This document shows positions 42,991 to 53,234 of a stretch of 64,000 nucleotides of DNA, one piece after another. This DNA is from Lepidostoma basale (lineage: Eukaryota > Arthropoda > Insecta > Trichoptera > Lepidostomatidae): contig JAHDVF020000671.1 in assembly GCA_022606425.2 (NCBI GenBank), forward strand, positions 186,001 to 250,000, written 5' to 3'. A model generated the notes under the pieces. It had not been told where the DNA came from and did not search any database. It worked only from the letters and a program-made list of their open reading frames with translations. Made by a program: the position numbers and the translations under genes. Every line of letters begins with the position of its first letter. Position 1 is the stretch's first letter.

Positions 42991-43059
42991 CTTCAACATT
43001 ATTAACTGTTATTTGAAACAATTTTTCACCGGTGTTTATAAATAGGTGCCTTCACTCAA

Positions 43060-43420
43060 TATTCAAGATCTATTGGCCCCAAGCAGTGTCAAATCAAGTT
43101 CTCTGTACTATTGTAGGCGAAAAGCCAATTAGAGAACAAGTCGCTAGACGCAAATGGCAGTGGATCGGTCACACTCTGAGACGGAACCCAGCCTGCATCG
43201 CTCAGGGCGCACTAGACTGGTCCCCTATGGGGGGAAAGAGAAAGCGAGGCAGACCTAGAGCCACCTGGAGAAGAGCCCTGCAGAACGAGGTCAAAGCAGC
43301 GGACCTCACTTGGGATGATGTTAGGTCAGGCTTGGTATAGAGTCAGGTGGAGAAGGCTCTTTGAGGCCCTATGCACCACGGAGGTGTGACAGGACAAGAA
43401 GAAGAGGAAGAAGTATCATC
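43060..43420 (+). mobile_element. LINE C-terminus, RKWQWIGHTLRR type
   Basis: Frame 43032-43340 encodes VARRKWQWIGHTLRRNPACI, QGALDWSPMGGKRKRGRPRA and TWRRALQNEVKAADLTWDDV, followed by GAAGAAGAGGAAGAAG. It is a single representative of this LINE group in the window. Confidence 0.7.
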
Positions 43421-43424
43421 GTGT

Positions 43425-43930
43425 AGTCTCCCCGGAGGGGTAGGGTAGTGGCATACATCGTGACATGCACGCACGTTGATTTCTCCGACCCTTACGTAAC
43501 CGACATTTAATGTTTGATTGATTTTTATGCTACCCTTTCCTCGACCTTCCTCTATTTCTAGCTCCGTTCACGTCGTTTACTTCACTTTTTTTTCTTAATT
43601 CATTTTTCCATGTGTCCAAACCATTTTTATGACTATTTCATTATTTTGTTCATAACACTAAAATAGGCACTGCGTTAAATTTTTACATTTGCATTTGACA
43701 CTCATATACAGATTTACTATACATTCGTCTAAGAGATCTCATTTTTACACAATTTATTCTAATTTCATGCTTCTTTTCGCAGTTCCATATTTCACTTCCT
43801 GAATATTTTTTCTACTAGACTTCTTCCATGAGTATCGGTCACAAGAACACCATTGTGCACTGCCATATTAGCATTTTTAAATAAGCTTTTGTTTGCGATG
43901 AAAACTTTAAGTGCACCATTTGCGGGCGGT
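43425..43930 (-). mobile_element. T1 LINE fragment, heavily mutated
   Basis: Minus-strand T1 copy with many substitutions, ending near GGTGCACTTAAAGTTTTCAT. Head-to-head with the next copy. Confidence 0.65.
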
Positions 43931-43934
43931 GACA

Positions 43935-44234
43935 ACTTAGATGGTTTGGACATATGGAGGGAATGAATGAAGAAAGAATGATTAAAAAATTATATGTAAA
44001 TGATGTAAATGGAACCCGAAATAGAGGAAGACCGAGGAAAACGTGGCACGATCAAATAAATCAAATATTGAATGTCGGCCATGTGAGGAGTCAGAGAAAT
44101 CGACGCGCGTGCATGACACGATGTATGAATGTTGAGGAAGCGAGAGAAATATGTCAGGAAAGAAAAGTGTGGCAGTCCATTCTTTCTGCCTACCCCTTCG
44201 GGGAGACGGCGTGATGGTTAGTTAGTTAGTTAGT
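43935..44234 (+). mobile_element. T1 LINE fragment, clean 3' end
   Basis: Frame 43954-44214 reads MNEERMIKKLYVNDVNGTRN, GRPRKTWHDQINQILNVGHV, CMNVEEAREICQERKVWQSI, LSAYPFGETA and stop, then (GTTA)n. No early stop, so it represents the canonical terminus. Confidence 0.8.
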
Positions 44235-44304
44235 AACGACAACTTAAAGTGCCGCTGTAATATCATTTTTTTAATTTAATTTCTATGAAATTATCACTTG
44301 ATTA

Positions 44305-44348
44305 TAGCACCTGATGATGCCAACATCAATTAGAGAAACAACTGTCAG
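44305..44348 (+). ncRNA. Hammerhead-like motif 2 (decayed)
   Basis: CTGATGA (44311-44317), a degraded stem II, GAAA (44335-44338), ACAACTGTC. It is homologous to motif 1 but its stem pairing is lost. Confidence 0.35.
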
Positions 44349-44362
44349 AATAATTTCAAATA

Positions 44363-44432
44363 AAAGTGTGACAGTCCATTCTTTCTGCCTACCCCTTCGG
44401 TGAGACGGCGTGATGGCTAGTTAGTTAGCTTA
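44363..44432 (+). mobile_element. NA/T1 3' terminus only
   Basis: AAAAGTGTGACAGTCCATTC to GGCGTGATGGCTAGTTAG. The AAAAGTGTGACAG start is the NA version. Confidence 0.6.
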
Positions 44433-44439
44433 CGTAAAT

Positions 44440-44770
44440 AATGTCTTTGAGATACCGATCCCTAATATAATTTTTGATTCCGATAAATATTTTTGTCATG
44501 ATTCGTAATATTGATGTTTATTCCTGCGTCACAAGGTCGACTCTTGGGATATGCGTTGTTTTATTACGGTCCACCTAATAAAACACACAATCTATACAAC
44601 TGTCCAAAATAGCTCTATGCATAGAAAAATGTTTTAAAATTTGGCATAAGAAAAAATAATGTTTAAATTTAATATTTTTATGTTATTATTATTTGACTTT
44701 AATGTGTAATTATAAATTTTTTTAAATAAATAAAAAACAATGTATTATTTTGATAATGCTTCTTATTTTG
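44440..44770. repeat. Dispersed repeat shared with 16.5-17.26 kb
   Basis: TTACGTAAATAATGTCTTTG to TTTTGATAATGCTTCTTATT. It lacks the roughly 430-bp block present in the other copy. Confidence 0.6.
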
Positions 44771-44774
44771 TTAA

Positions 44775-45450
44775 ACTAACTTACTAACTACCATCACGCC
44801 GTCTCCCCGAAGGGGTAGGCAGAAAGAATGGACTGCCACACTTTTCTTTCCTGACATATTTCTCTCGTTTCCTCAACATTCATACATTGTGTCATGCACG
44901 CGCGTCGATTTCTCTGACTCCTCACATGGCCGACATTCAATATTTGATTTATTTGATCGTGCCACGTTTTCCTCGGTCTTCCTCTATTTCGGGTTCCATT
45001 TACATCATTTACATATAATTTTTTAATCATTCTTTCTTCATTCATTCTTTCCATATGTCCAAACCATCTTAATGATCCTTTCATTATTTTGTTCATGACA
45101 CCATCATTCGCACCGCATTCACTTCTTATATTTTCATTCGACACTCTATCATACACAGAGATCCACACATTCGTCTAAGAGATCTCATTTCTACTGCATT
45201 TATTCTACTTGCACCCTTCTTTTGCCAGTTCCATGCTTCGCTTCCATACATAAGGATCGGTAGAAGAACACCATTGTGCACTGCCATTCTAGCTTTTTTG
45301 GATAGGTTTTTGTTTGCGATGACAACTTTAAGTGCACCATTCTCTTTGTTGCCTGCCCCAACCCTTCTTTCAATATCCCTCTCCACTCGCCCATCTCTTG
45401 TAAACATACTACCTGAATACACTATTATCTTATTTTGTATTACCGATTTA
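44775..45450 (-). mobile_element. T1 LINE fragment, long
   Basis: Two overlapping minus-strand frames (44794-45168 and 45126-45470) separated by one frameshift: SGSMFTRDGRVERDIERRVG, LMYGSEAWNWQKKGASRINA, then SVYDRVSNENIRSECGANDG to LSAYPFGETA. It is one of the longest T1 copies. Confidence 0.8.
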
Positions 45451-45897
45451 TTTATGTAACTACCTATCAATAAATTAATATTTTGACATTATTTCAATTA
45501 GAGTTGGCTGACAAACAACATCAAAAAATAATGGAGTTGTAAGGGTTAAGGGTGTGTGAGTATAGAGTATTATTGAAGTCCATTATATCTGCCTATCCAT
45601 CCGGAAAAACGTCTCGTTGCGAAATGCATATCGAACGTATGTTTCTTATGTAATTACAAATGTATTTAATGGATTACAAATTGTAATTTATTGTAATTTA
45701 TTCTGTATCTATAACTTTTCCTGGGTACTAAGTTTCTTTCTTGTACACAAACATATTTCACTAGAATTTTTAATCTAAAAATCGAAAACATCTTATTTTC
45801 AGTATGAATCAAATACGAAACATTGTTTGCCTCTGTCACAGATGGTAACAGGGCCAAATCTTAAATATTAACAATTTTTTTATTCTGGAAAAAAAAT
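45451..45897. other. AT-rich spacer with LINE crumbs
   Basis: A short T1-like end near 45575-45620 (CTGCCTATCCATCCGGAAAA). Otherwise nothing recognised. Confidence 0.35.
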
Positions 45898-45984
45898 CTT
45901 CTTCTTCTTCTGATTGTAGATCTTGCGATCTGTTTATGCAGGATATTTTTTATTATTTTTTTTTTTTAAACCCAATTGGGTTAT

Positions 45985-46615
45985 ATGGATACATTTTTAG
46001 ATCCTACTATTAATTATGTATTGTTTCAGATATATTTTATATTGAGTTGTAGTGAGTCTCCTTGTGTCTTTTGGTAGTTCATTGTAAATTATCAGTCCAT
46101 TGTTCAATATCCTTGATTTTTCTGTCTTAGTTCGTGCATTCGGTAAGTGATATCTGTCACAGTTCCTGGTCCAGTGTCTGTGTATGTCTGAATTTTTAGT
46201 TAATTTGTAGGTGCTGTCTGTTGTATTTTCCATGGTCACTCTGTGTACAATTTTTAAGGTCTCATTTTAGTCAGGTCTGATATGTTCATTTGTTTTGTTT
46301 GTCTGTGAACTTGCATGGTTGGGGTAAGTTAGTCAATGTTATATGCTAATTTTATTATTTTATTTTGTTGTCTTTGGAGTCTGGAGATGTCCTTTTGGTT
46401 TCCTGTCCCCCAGAAGGGAACTATATATGTCAGTCGGCTTTTAACATACGCTTCGTACATCATAGCTTTTTCCCTTCTTGGTTTGTAATTCTGTATTTTG
46501 TAGAAGAGGGAGTATAGCGATGCTAAGTTGTCTGTTAGGTTGTCTATGTGTTTTGTCCATTTTAGTTGTTTGTAATTGTGGTAAATATTTATAAAATAAA
46601 ACACCAAATGCATAT
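45985..46615 (-). mobile_element. Jockey/CR1-like LINE C-terminus
   Basis: Minus-strand frames read LKWTKHIDNLTDNLASLYSL, VKSRLTYIVPFWGTGNQKDI, RLQRQQNKIIKLAYN (46329-46613), then TRNCDRYHLPNARTKTEKSR and LNNGLIIYNELPKD (45997-46239). Broken between the two. Confidence 0.7.
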
Positions 46616-46639
46616 ATAAGAAGTGAAGTGCAGGATCGA

Positions 46640-47065
46640 AGCAGCCCGTAGTTCATTCAACAAATTGAGATCAATCTTCTGCAATGACAACTTGAACTTG
46701 AAACTAAGGCAGAGAATGTTGAAGTGCTATGTCTGGTCTGTATTATTTCATGGCTCAGAGACTTGGGGACCCTGAAGGTGCACACTATGAACCGGTTGCA
46801 AGCATTCGAGATGTGGTTGCACAGGAGAATGCTTTGCATACCGTGGGTAGATTTCGTCAGCAATTTGGAGGTTTTGAGGAGAGCCAATTGTAGTAGACAA
46901 CTGCTAAAGAATATTCTGCGGGAGAATATAATTTACAATAATACACTTAAAATATTCCTAACAAAATCACTTGAAAATAGGCATCTCTGTCCCTGGCAGC
47001 TCAAAACAGCTCGTCGACACTCTTCAAGATTGTCTAGTCCCTTATGTTGTGAATCCAGGAGATTC
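46640..47065 (+). mobile_element. T4 LINE fragment
   Basis: Plus-strand EAARSSFNKLRSIFCNDNLN, then VWSVLFHGSETWGP (broken) and MNRLQAFEMWLHRRMLCIPW, followed by EVLRRANCSRQLLKNIL. 3' truncated by a SINE. Confidence 0.65.
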
Positions 47066-47097
47066 GTCTCCTGCCAACACCCTTATATACCTGAATA

Positions 47098-47280
47098 CAA
47101 GTTATATTGATTCTCATGACATGTAGTAGGAAGGCAATTTATCACCATTTTCATGTCATGTGAATTCTACCATACCAAATAGTGAGAGATTATTTTTTCT
47201 CACACTGTCATCGAAGGGAATCGAACCTATGACCTTCGGTATGGCAGTCATAAATAGCCAGAGAAATATTGAGAAAGCCA
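47098..47280 (-). mobile_element. SINE with tRNA-like head
   Basis: In the minus direction it has GGTTCGATTCCCTTCGATG (Pol III box B-like), AGTGTGAGAAAAAATAATCT and a 3' end ATGACATGAGAATCAATATA. The same 3' end occurs in the plus-strand copy at 56.64-56.80 kb. Confidence 0.6.
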
Positions 47281-47284
47281 GAGA

Positions 47285-47735
47285 ATGATGAAATGCTGTG
47301 TGCGGTTTGTTTTATTGTATGGATGTGAAACGTGGACCTTAAAAGTCAACTCTATGAACAGACTGGAAGCATTTTAAATGTGGCTCTATCGCCGAATGCT
47401 CAGAATTGCCTGGACAGACATGGAAACCAATATCGAAGTCCTGAGGCGAGCTAGAGTTGACAGGGAGCTGTTGTCAACTATCAAGACTCGGAAGATTTCA
47501 CATCTGGGTCATGTACTGCGTGGGGGAAAGTACCACCTACTCTAACTGATATTGGAAAATTGAGGAACACCGAGGGTCCGGTAGGAGACAGATGTTCTGG
47601 CTGCGAAACGTAAGGGACCGGCATCCAAAGTGTAGACGAGCTGTCCCGAGCGGCGCAGGACAGGGACAGGTTAGCTGAGGTGATCGCCAACGTTGGGGGG
47701 ACCCAAAAGGGCAATTGAAGAAGAAGTAGAGAGGT
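47285..47735 (+). mobile_element. T4 LINE fragment
   Basis: Close to the 35.0-35.45 kb copy: FVLLYGCETWTLKVNSMNRL, MLRIAWTDMETNIEVLRRAR, GHVLRGGKYHLL, VIANVGGTQKGN, with frameshifts and a short GAAGAAG tail. Confidence 0.7.
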
Positions 47736-47879
47736 ATGTTTAAATAGAGTAGTGTGGCGGTCTATTCTCTCAGCCTACTCTTCCAGAAAACGCGTTTTTG
47801 TCTACGCATTCGATAAGAATGTCTAAAGTTCTTATATTACTAATCTTATGCATACTTAATATGTTTCTGATTCTTCCTC

Positions 47880-48300
47880 TTTTAGTAGATCTGTGGATCT
47901 GTTGTTATGGCGTCGAGGTCTCCTGGGACACAGAACTCCAACTGTCTCGCCATCTCTTCGCAGGTCTTCCGGGTTGGCGAGTTCCCATTGGCACGTTGTT
48001 TGCGGCTGCTTGGGGGAGTCTATCGTCGCTCATTCGTTCTACGTGGTCGCGCCAGAAGCGTCTTCTTTTCCTGCCCCATCTGACAATATCTTCGGTATCG
48101 CAGGTCTCACGTATCACAGTGTTTCTGATTCTGTCCCTCAGTGTTTTGCCCAGAATAGCGCGGAGTATCTTCATTTGGGCGGTTCGTAATAGTGCTTTGG
48201 TTCTATTTGTGTCAGCCCTTGATTCTATACCATAAGTCATTATGGGTCTGACACATGTCTTATATGTTTCTAATATATAGGTATAATACAATTTGTTTCC
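47880..48300 (-). mobile_element. T2 LINE fragment, intact C-terminal frame
   Basis: Minus-strand 47905-48291 (128 codons) reads ETYKTCVRPIMTYGIESRAD, LLRTAQMKILRAILGKTLRD, RRFWRDHVERMSDDRLPQAA and GRPAKRWRDSW. About 90 per cent or more like the 15.9-16.33 kb copy by eye. Confidence 0.8.
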
Positions 48301-48339
48301 TCATTTGTCTCCTTTATCCCTCCTTTCATTTCCCGCTGC

Positions 48340-48495
48340 CATGTGTCCATGAGTCTGCTTCTCATATAATCCTGCGTCACCGTATACCGTGGACCGATAG
48401 GGTCAGTAATGCAGACGTACTACAGAGAACCAGAGCCAATAGAGAGCTGTTGTCAAGTGTGAAAATTAGAAAGGTCTCATATTTGGGTCATGTGC
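48340..48495 (+). mobile_element. T4 LINE fragment, left part (split)
   Basis: ITVYRGPIGSVMQTYYRE-like broken frame, then RANRELLSSVKIRKVSYLGH. It resumes at 48892 after a T3 insertion flanked by TAAGGGGAGAAA. Confidence 0.7.
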
Positions 48496-48507
48496 TAAGG
48501 GGAGAAA

Positions 48508-48879
48508 CAGTTACATTGTCCAAAAAAAGTGCCGAAAAACTGCGAGTGACCCAAAGAGCCATGGAAAGAGCCATGTTAGGAATAAGCCTAAGAGACGGAG
48601 TCAGAAACGATACGGTGAGAGAAAAAACAAAGGTCACTGACATCATCCACCGGGTGGCGGCTTTAAAATGGCAATGGGCGGGTCACGTAGCCAGGAGCTC
48701 AGATGAAAAATGGACAAGAAGACTGCTGACTTGGAGACCGTGGACGGCGAAGAGAAGTGATGATCTAAACACACCTGGATGCAGTCTGCACAGGACAGAA
48801 TGACATGCAAGCAAATGGAGGAGGCCTTTGTCCAGGAGTGGACGGGAATAGGCTGAGGAAGAAAAAGCGAAGAAGAAAA
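48508..48879 (+). mobile_element. T3 LINE insertion with 12-bp target duplication
   Basis: Encodes AEKLRVTQRAMERAMLGISL, REKTKVTDIIHRVAALKWQW, AGHVARSSDEKWTRRLLTWR and a broken end. Flanked by TAAGGGGAGAAA at 48496-48507 and 48880-48891. Internal deletion of about 25 bp relative to the 24-kb copy. Confidence 0.8.
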
Positions 48880-48891
48880 TAAGGGGAGAAA

Positions 48892-49065
48892 AATACCACC
48901 TCCTTCGACTGATATTAATGGGTAAAGTGGAGGGACGTCGCGGAGTTGGTAGAAGGCAGCTGTCCTGGCTGCGGAACATCAAAGAGTGGACAGGAATAAC
49001 AAGAGTTCAGAACCTGTTCCAAGTTGCTGCAGTTGGGGGGACCTGACACGGCACCGAAAGAAGAG
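48892..49065 (+). mobile_element. T4 LINE fragment, right part (split)
   Basis: KYHLLRLILMGKVEGRRGVG, RRQLSWLRNIKEWTGITRVQ, NLFQVAAVGGT, then GAAAGAAGAGGAAGAA. Confidence 0.7.
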
Positions 49066-49075
49066 GAAGAACATA

Positions 49076-49185
49076 AATCCCGCATCGATGAAGTACTGGC
49101 CTAGGGGTTGAATGAGCGAAGCTGACGAAAGGTGTCGTTCGCCCATAACAGCTTCGGGTAGGCGATGGGAATCCTCTATGTCCAA
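49076..49185 (-). repeat. GCR repeat, copy 3
   Basis: ATAAATCCCGCATCGATGAA ... CGAAGCTGACGAAAGGTG ... CCCATAACAGCTTCGGGTAG. Confidence 0.55.
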
Positions 49186-49494
49186 TAACACAATTCGATA
49201 CTGGTTTATTATGACTGGGTAGTCAATAGTAGATTTCGTATGCGGAGCCAATATTTGACCAGCTGGTTGCGTTCTTAAACTGTTTTATACAAACATTACA
49301 ATGCGCGACGAGCAGGTGATCAGTCACAATGGAAAAATTATAATTTGAGTCTAATGGGTTCAAAGAATAGCCTAATACATATGCATCAGAATTACCGGAA
49401 TTACGACAAACTTAATTATAGTGGAATCTGTTAATATATTACATAACTCTATACTGGAATATATTAGGGCGTCCGTCACACACACGTTATCGTT
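49186..49494. other. Spacer, no gene seen
   Basis: Nothing recognised. Confidence 0.3.
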
Positions 49495-49572
49495 GTATGA
49501 CGCAGCGACGCCCTTTCGTCAGTTTAGCTCTTGCACTTCTAGGCCCGGTACTCGACCATGCGGGACTTACGT
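49495..49572 (+). repeat. GCR repeat, copy 4
   Basis: GTATGACGCAGCGACGCCCT, TTCGTCAGTTTAGCTC, then CCATGCGGGACTTACGTC. Opposite orientation to copy 3, 310 bp away. Confidence 0.55.
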
Positions 49573-49584
49573 CAACTTATATTA

Positions 49585-50330
49585 CAACTAACTTACTAAC
49601 TAACCGTCACATCCCCGAAGGGGTAGGCAAAAGCATGGACTGCCACAATTTTCTTACCTGACACTTCTCTCGCTTCCTCAACATTTATACATCGTGTCAT
49701 GCACGCACGTCGATTTATCCGACTCCTCAGCTGGCCTACATTCAATATTTGATGTGTTTGATCGTGCTACGTTTTCTTCGGTCTTTCTCGGTTTACATAT
49801 AATTTTTAACAATCTTTCTTTATTATGAGATAGAACTCTTGGCTCCTGATCCAGGAGACATGGGTTCAAGCCTGGACACGACCAGATTTTATTTTAGCTA
49901 GTTTCTGCTCATATCAAAGATTGTAAAATAAATTCTAATATCATTGATTTAAATCCTTGGTATTAATTTTTTTTTTTAAATAAATTAAAAATTCTTTCCA
50001 AACCATCTAAATAATCCTTTCATTATTTTCTTCATACCACTTTCATTCGCACCGCATTCACTTCTTATATTTTCATTCGACACCCTATCATATCCAGTTT
50101 TTCAGCACATTCGTCTAAGAGATCTTATTTCTACTGCATGTATCTACTTTCATCCTCCTTTATCCAGTTTCATGCTTCGCTTTCGGATCAGGGTCGATAC
50201 AAGAACACCAGTGTGAACTGCCATTATAACTTTTTTGCATTGGCTTTTGTATGCGATAACAACTTTAAGTGGACCATTCACTTAGTTGCCTGCCCCAACT
50301 CTGTTACAAATTTCTTATATTCTTCTTCTC
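49585..50330 (-). mobile_element. T1 LINE copy split by a SINE
   Basis: (TAAC) tail and 3' block at the left, coding remnants throughout. It is interrupted at about 49815-49985 by a SINE-like sequence (AGACATGGGTTCAAGCCTGG, a box B-like string, and TTTCTGCTCATATCAAAGAT). Confidence 0.65.
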
Positions 50331-50334
50331 CGGT

Positions 50335-50660
50335 CTCAATCTAATGATTGGTCTGCAGCAAGGCGATGCATCTCCTTTTCCACTCCGCTCGGTCCTCGGC
50401 AACTCTCTTCAACTCCGCATAAGAGGTGCAGCCCATATCTCGCCAAATCTGGTCTAGGTACTCCTGGCGAGGTCGTCCTCTGCCAATCGATCCCTCGACC
50501 ATTCCCTCTAACACATTATGCAGGAAACATTCGTGTCGCAACACATGACCAATTCATCTTGCGCGCCTCTCCGCTATGGTGTTCAACATGTGCCTACTCT
50601 CTTCAACTCTGCTGAGAACTTCTTCATTTGTGATGTGGTCCCTCCATGAAACATGGGCAA
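50335..50660 (-). mobile_element. LINE C-terminus, GRGRPRQEYLDQI type
   Basis: Minus-strand LRHECFLHNVLEGMVEGSIG, RGRPRQEYLDQIWRDMGCTS and YAELKRVAEDRAEWKRR (50341-50544) are intact to a stop. Related to the 5.4-5.5 kb part of the FADDIAM element. Confidence 0.7.
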
Positions 50661-50984
50661 CTCGTCGGTAGGTCCACATCTCAAATTACACTTATTAATT
50701 CTTATATTATACACATTCCTATATATTACAAATATAATATTTATAACCAGAGCAAAGCAAGGAGGACCCTGTATAAAATTTTTTATTATTCATCTTCCTT
50801 TTGTTCCTCAACAACAGCATGGCTAGTTTACCTTCGATACAGCAGCTCTAAACAAGGATTTGTGCTGAAACAGAACAAATCACGAAAACACTTTGTCTTC
50901 CGTCATTTCAACGACTTTCGTAGCGACGTCTTCGACCTCCGTAGCAGAGCGGTACTACGATAGGTCTTGCTGTCAATACGCATG
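50661..50984. other. Spacer, no gene seen
   Basis: A 105-codon plus-strand frame (50646-50963) has no recognisable domain or splice support. Confidence 0.35.
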
Positions 50985-51209
50985 TGTTTACTATTCCAGA
51001 CCAGATATTTAGACTCCCTGATACAGCAGACCGGAGATACAGAACCCTTTGCCTAGCATGGATTGGGCACATTTGCCGAGCTGAAGAGACCAGAGCAATC
51101 AAGACCCTGTACGCGTCTAGATCGACTGGAGTAAGACTTCTAGCAAAGCCTAGACAGCGCCTAATGGACAATGTTCTGGCTAATCTGGCTAGGTTGGGCG
51201 AATCGGATT
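50985..51209 (+). mobile_element. T8 LINE fragment, left part (split)
   Basis: DQIFRLPDTADRRYRTLCLA, WIGHICRAEETRAIKTLYAS, PRQRLMDNVLANLARLGESD. Broken at GAATCGGATT (51200-51209) by two serial insertions. It resumes at 52086. Confidence 0.75.
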
Positions 51210-51657
51210 CTTCATCAGCCGTCTGTCATCCACTGTTAAATGTAGGCCTTTCCCAAAAAACGCCACCGCTCCCTATCCATTGCCGCTCCCATCCATCTAT
51301 GTCCAGCAATCCTTTTCAGATTGTCAGTCCATCGGGCAGGGGGACGTCCAACTCCGCGGAATCCTGTACGCGGTCTCCACTCCAGAACCCGTCTCCCCCA
51401 TCGGCCGTAGCTTCTCCGACAGATATGGCCACCCTCAGAGCCACCTCAGCCACCTTGACTTGTTGTCGAATAAAATTCGTTTCTAAATTTGTCCCTCAAG
51501 GTTATTCCAAGGCGACCTTGAATCTGTAGACTAGACATTTTGTCAGTGTCCACGTCTCGGCTCCGTACGTCATGACTGGCAAAACGCACTAGTTGAAGAC
51601 TTTAGTCTTGAGGCATTGTGGTATTTTAGAGATGAGAAAGTGAAGTAATTTTCCAAA
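51210..51657 (-). mobile_element. LINE insertion 1 at GAATCGGATT
   Basis: Minus-strand LINE 3' end (its terminus reads as GTCATCCACTGTTAAATGTA GGCC on the plus strand) with a truncated 5' side near 51657. GAATCGGATT lies immediately on both sides. Confidence 0.7.
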
Positions 51658-51667
51658 GAATCGGATT

Positions 51668-52075
51668 CTTCTTCTTCTTCTTCGTCATCCCTTATCGGTC
51701 CACTGCTGAACATAGGCCTCCTCTCTTCCCTTCTACTTGTCTCTATCTCCTGCCAGCCGTAGCCATATTTTCCCCCCACGACAGCAATGTCGTCGGCCCA
51801 CCTTTTTTGGGGCCTGCCGACGTTTCTCCTATTCTCCCAGGGTCTCCACCTTATTATTTTCTGGGTCCATCTATCCTCACTCTGTCTCGCTACATGACCC
51901 GCCCATTGCCACTTCAGTCTCGCTGGTCGTTCCATGATGTCCGTTATTTTTGTTCGGCGTCTAATCTCCTCATTTCTGATTCTATCTCGGAGACTGACGC
52001 CGAGCATATGTCTTTCCATGGAACGCTGCGTGACTTTTAATCTTTCTACATTTCTCTTGGTGAGGGATGTAGAAA
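51668..52075 (-). mobile_element. T3 LINE insertion 2 at the same site
   Basis: Minus-strand frame 51570-52019 reads MERHMLGVSLRDRIRNEEIR, RTKITDIMERPARLKWQWAG, HVARQSEDRWTQKIIRWRPW and GRPQKRWADDIAVV. The (GAA)n tail abuts GAATCGGATT at 51658-51667, and the 5' end abuts a third copy at 52076-52085. Confidence 0.75.
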
Positions 52076-52085
52076 GAATCGGATT

Positions 52086-52195
52086 GCTTGGTGCAAAAGG
52101 CGCAGGATCAAGAAGCTTGTAGGAAGTTCATCAAGGAGGCTATAACTCTTCAAGAGTTATATGGCCATAAGAAGTTAGTAAGTATGATAGAGCAG
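52086..52195 (+). mobile_element. T8 LINE fragment, right part (split)
   Basis: CLVQKAQDQEACRKFIKEAI, TLQELYGHKKLV continues the frame broken at 51209, ending in a short GTAAGT-like tail. Confidence 0.7.
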
Positions 52196-52329
52196 ACGCT
52201 TTATTGAGTCACTGTGGTGATAATTTTGTATCCATTATAGCCCTTAACAAACATACAAACAAACGTGTCCAAACATACACTTTTTTAACGCAATCTAAAC
52301 GGTTTGATTGTTAATAAAGTATGACTTAC

Positions 52330-52395
52330 TTGTGAAGAGTGTCCACATAATGTAACCAGCACCCCTATAACTATGTATCGCTCACTGTTGCCCAT
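52330..52395 (-). CDS. Proposed gene C exon 1: signal peptide
   Basis: ATG at 52395 in good context (ACAAACATGG) opens MGNSERYIVIGVLVTLCGHSSQ, with a hydrophobic core and small/polar end. It terminates at GTAAGT (52324-52329) in phase 0. The next minus-strand acceptor with a long open frame in phase 0 is gene C at 42164, giving ...CGHSSQ followed by GFVVPMSF. The intron would be 10.2 kb and packed with LINEs. The frame is also open upstream for 44 codons with four cysteines, so the true start or role could differ. Linkage is inferred. Confidence 0.45.
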
Positions 52396-52594
52396 GTTTG
52401 TAACTTTGTGTAACCTCACACCACATTTCGCTTCGGCACAGTATTCAGTTGGCTTAGTGTCACCACCATCAATAAGACCTCTTCCAGTACAATCGACTCT
52501 CACAATACAGTCGGTATTGGTACCCAATTATCCAACATGTGTTTTAAGTAAGGCCCAGTTTTTACACTTCATTTTGATATTTTTTTTTACTCTT

Positions 52595-53215
52595 ACTTAC
52601 TTACTTCCTATGGCCATCCAACTCTTGAAGATTTTTAGCCTCCTTGATGATTTTTCGCCAAGCTTCTCGATCCTGCGCCTTTTGCTCCCAGCAGTCCGAT
52701 TCGCCCAACCTAGCCAGGTCAGCCAGAACATTATCCATTAAGCGCTGTCTAGGCCTTCCTAGAGGTCTTACTCCAGTCGGTCTAGACGCGTACAGGGTCT
52801 TAATTGCTTGGTCTCTTCGGCTCGGCATACGTGCCCAATCCATGCTAGGCGACCGGCTCTCACGGTGCTCGTTATAAGGGGCTGCTGGGTCATCGCACGT
52901 ATATCTTGGTTGGTCCTATGCCTCCATGTTCCCGCTTCAACACCGGGTCTAGGTCCCAGAATAATTCTCAGTATTTTATTTTCAAATCAGTAGATTCTTT
53001 GTTGTTCTTTTAGAGTCATTGTCCATTCAGAACCATATGTCACCACTGGCTTGATGATGGTGTTATAAATATGCAGCTTGGTGTTTCTGGATAGAAGCTT
53101 GGACTTTAGGAACGTTCGCAAGGAGGCTGCAGCTCGTAGGCTTTTTTGAAATCTGTGTTCCAACTCCGCGTGCATATCGTTGGCTTCCGTCATGACCGTA
53201 CCGTACCGTACCGAG
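52595..53215 (-). mobile_element. T8 LINE fragment, (GTAA)n tail
   Basis: Minus-strand 52601-52843 reads KTLYASRPTGVRPLGRPRQR, LMDNVLADLARLGESDCWEQ and KAQDREAWRKIIKEAKNLQE, then a (GTAA) tail. An upstream frame 52987-53193 (LRTFLKSKLLSRNTKLHIYN, TIIKPVVTYGSEW) carries the preceding part. Confidence 0.75.
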
Positions 53216-53234
53216 TTTTTTTTACTCTTACACG

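Noticed and set aside
52373..52741. Plus-strand 122-codon frame starting MYRSLLPMFVTLCNL
   Set aside because: Has a signal-like start but overlaps the gene C signal exon antisense, runs into the T8 LINE and has no splice or repeat support.
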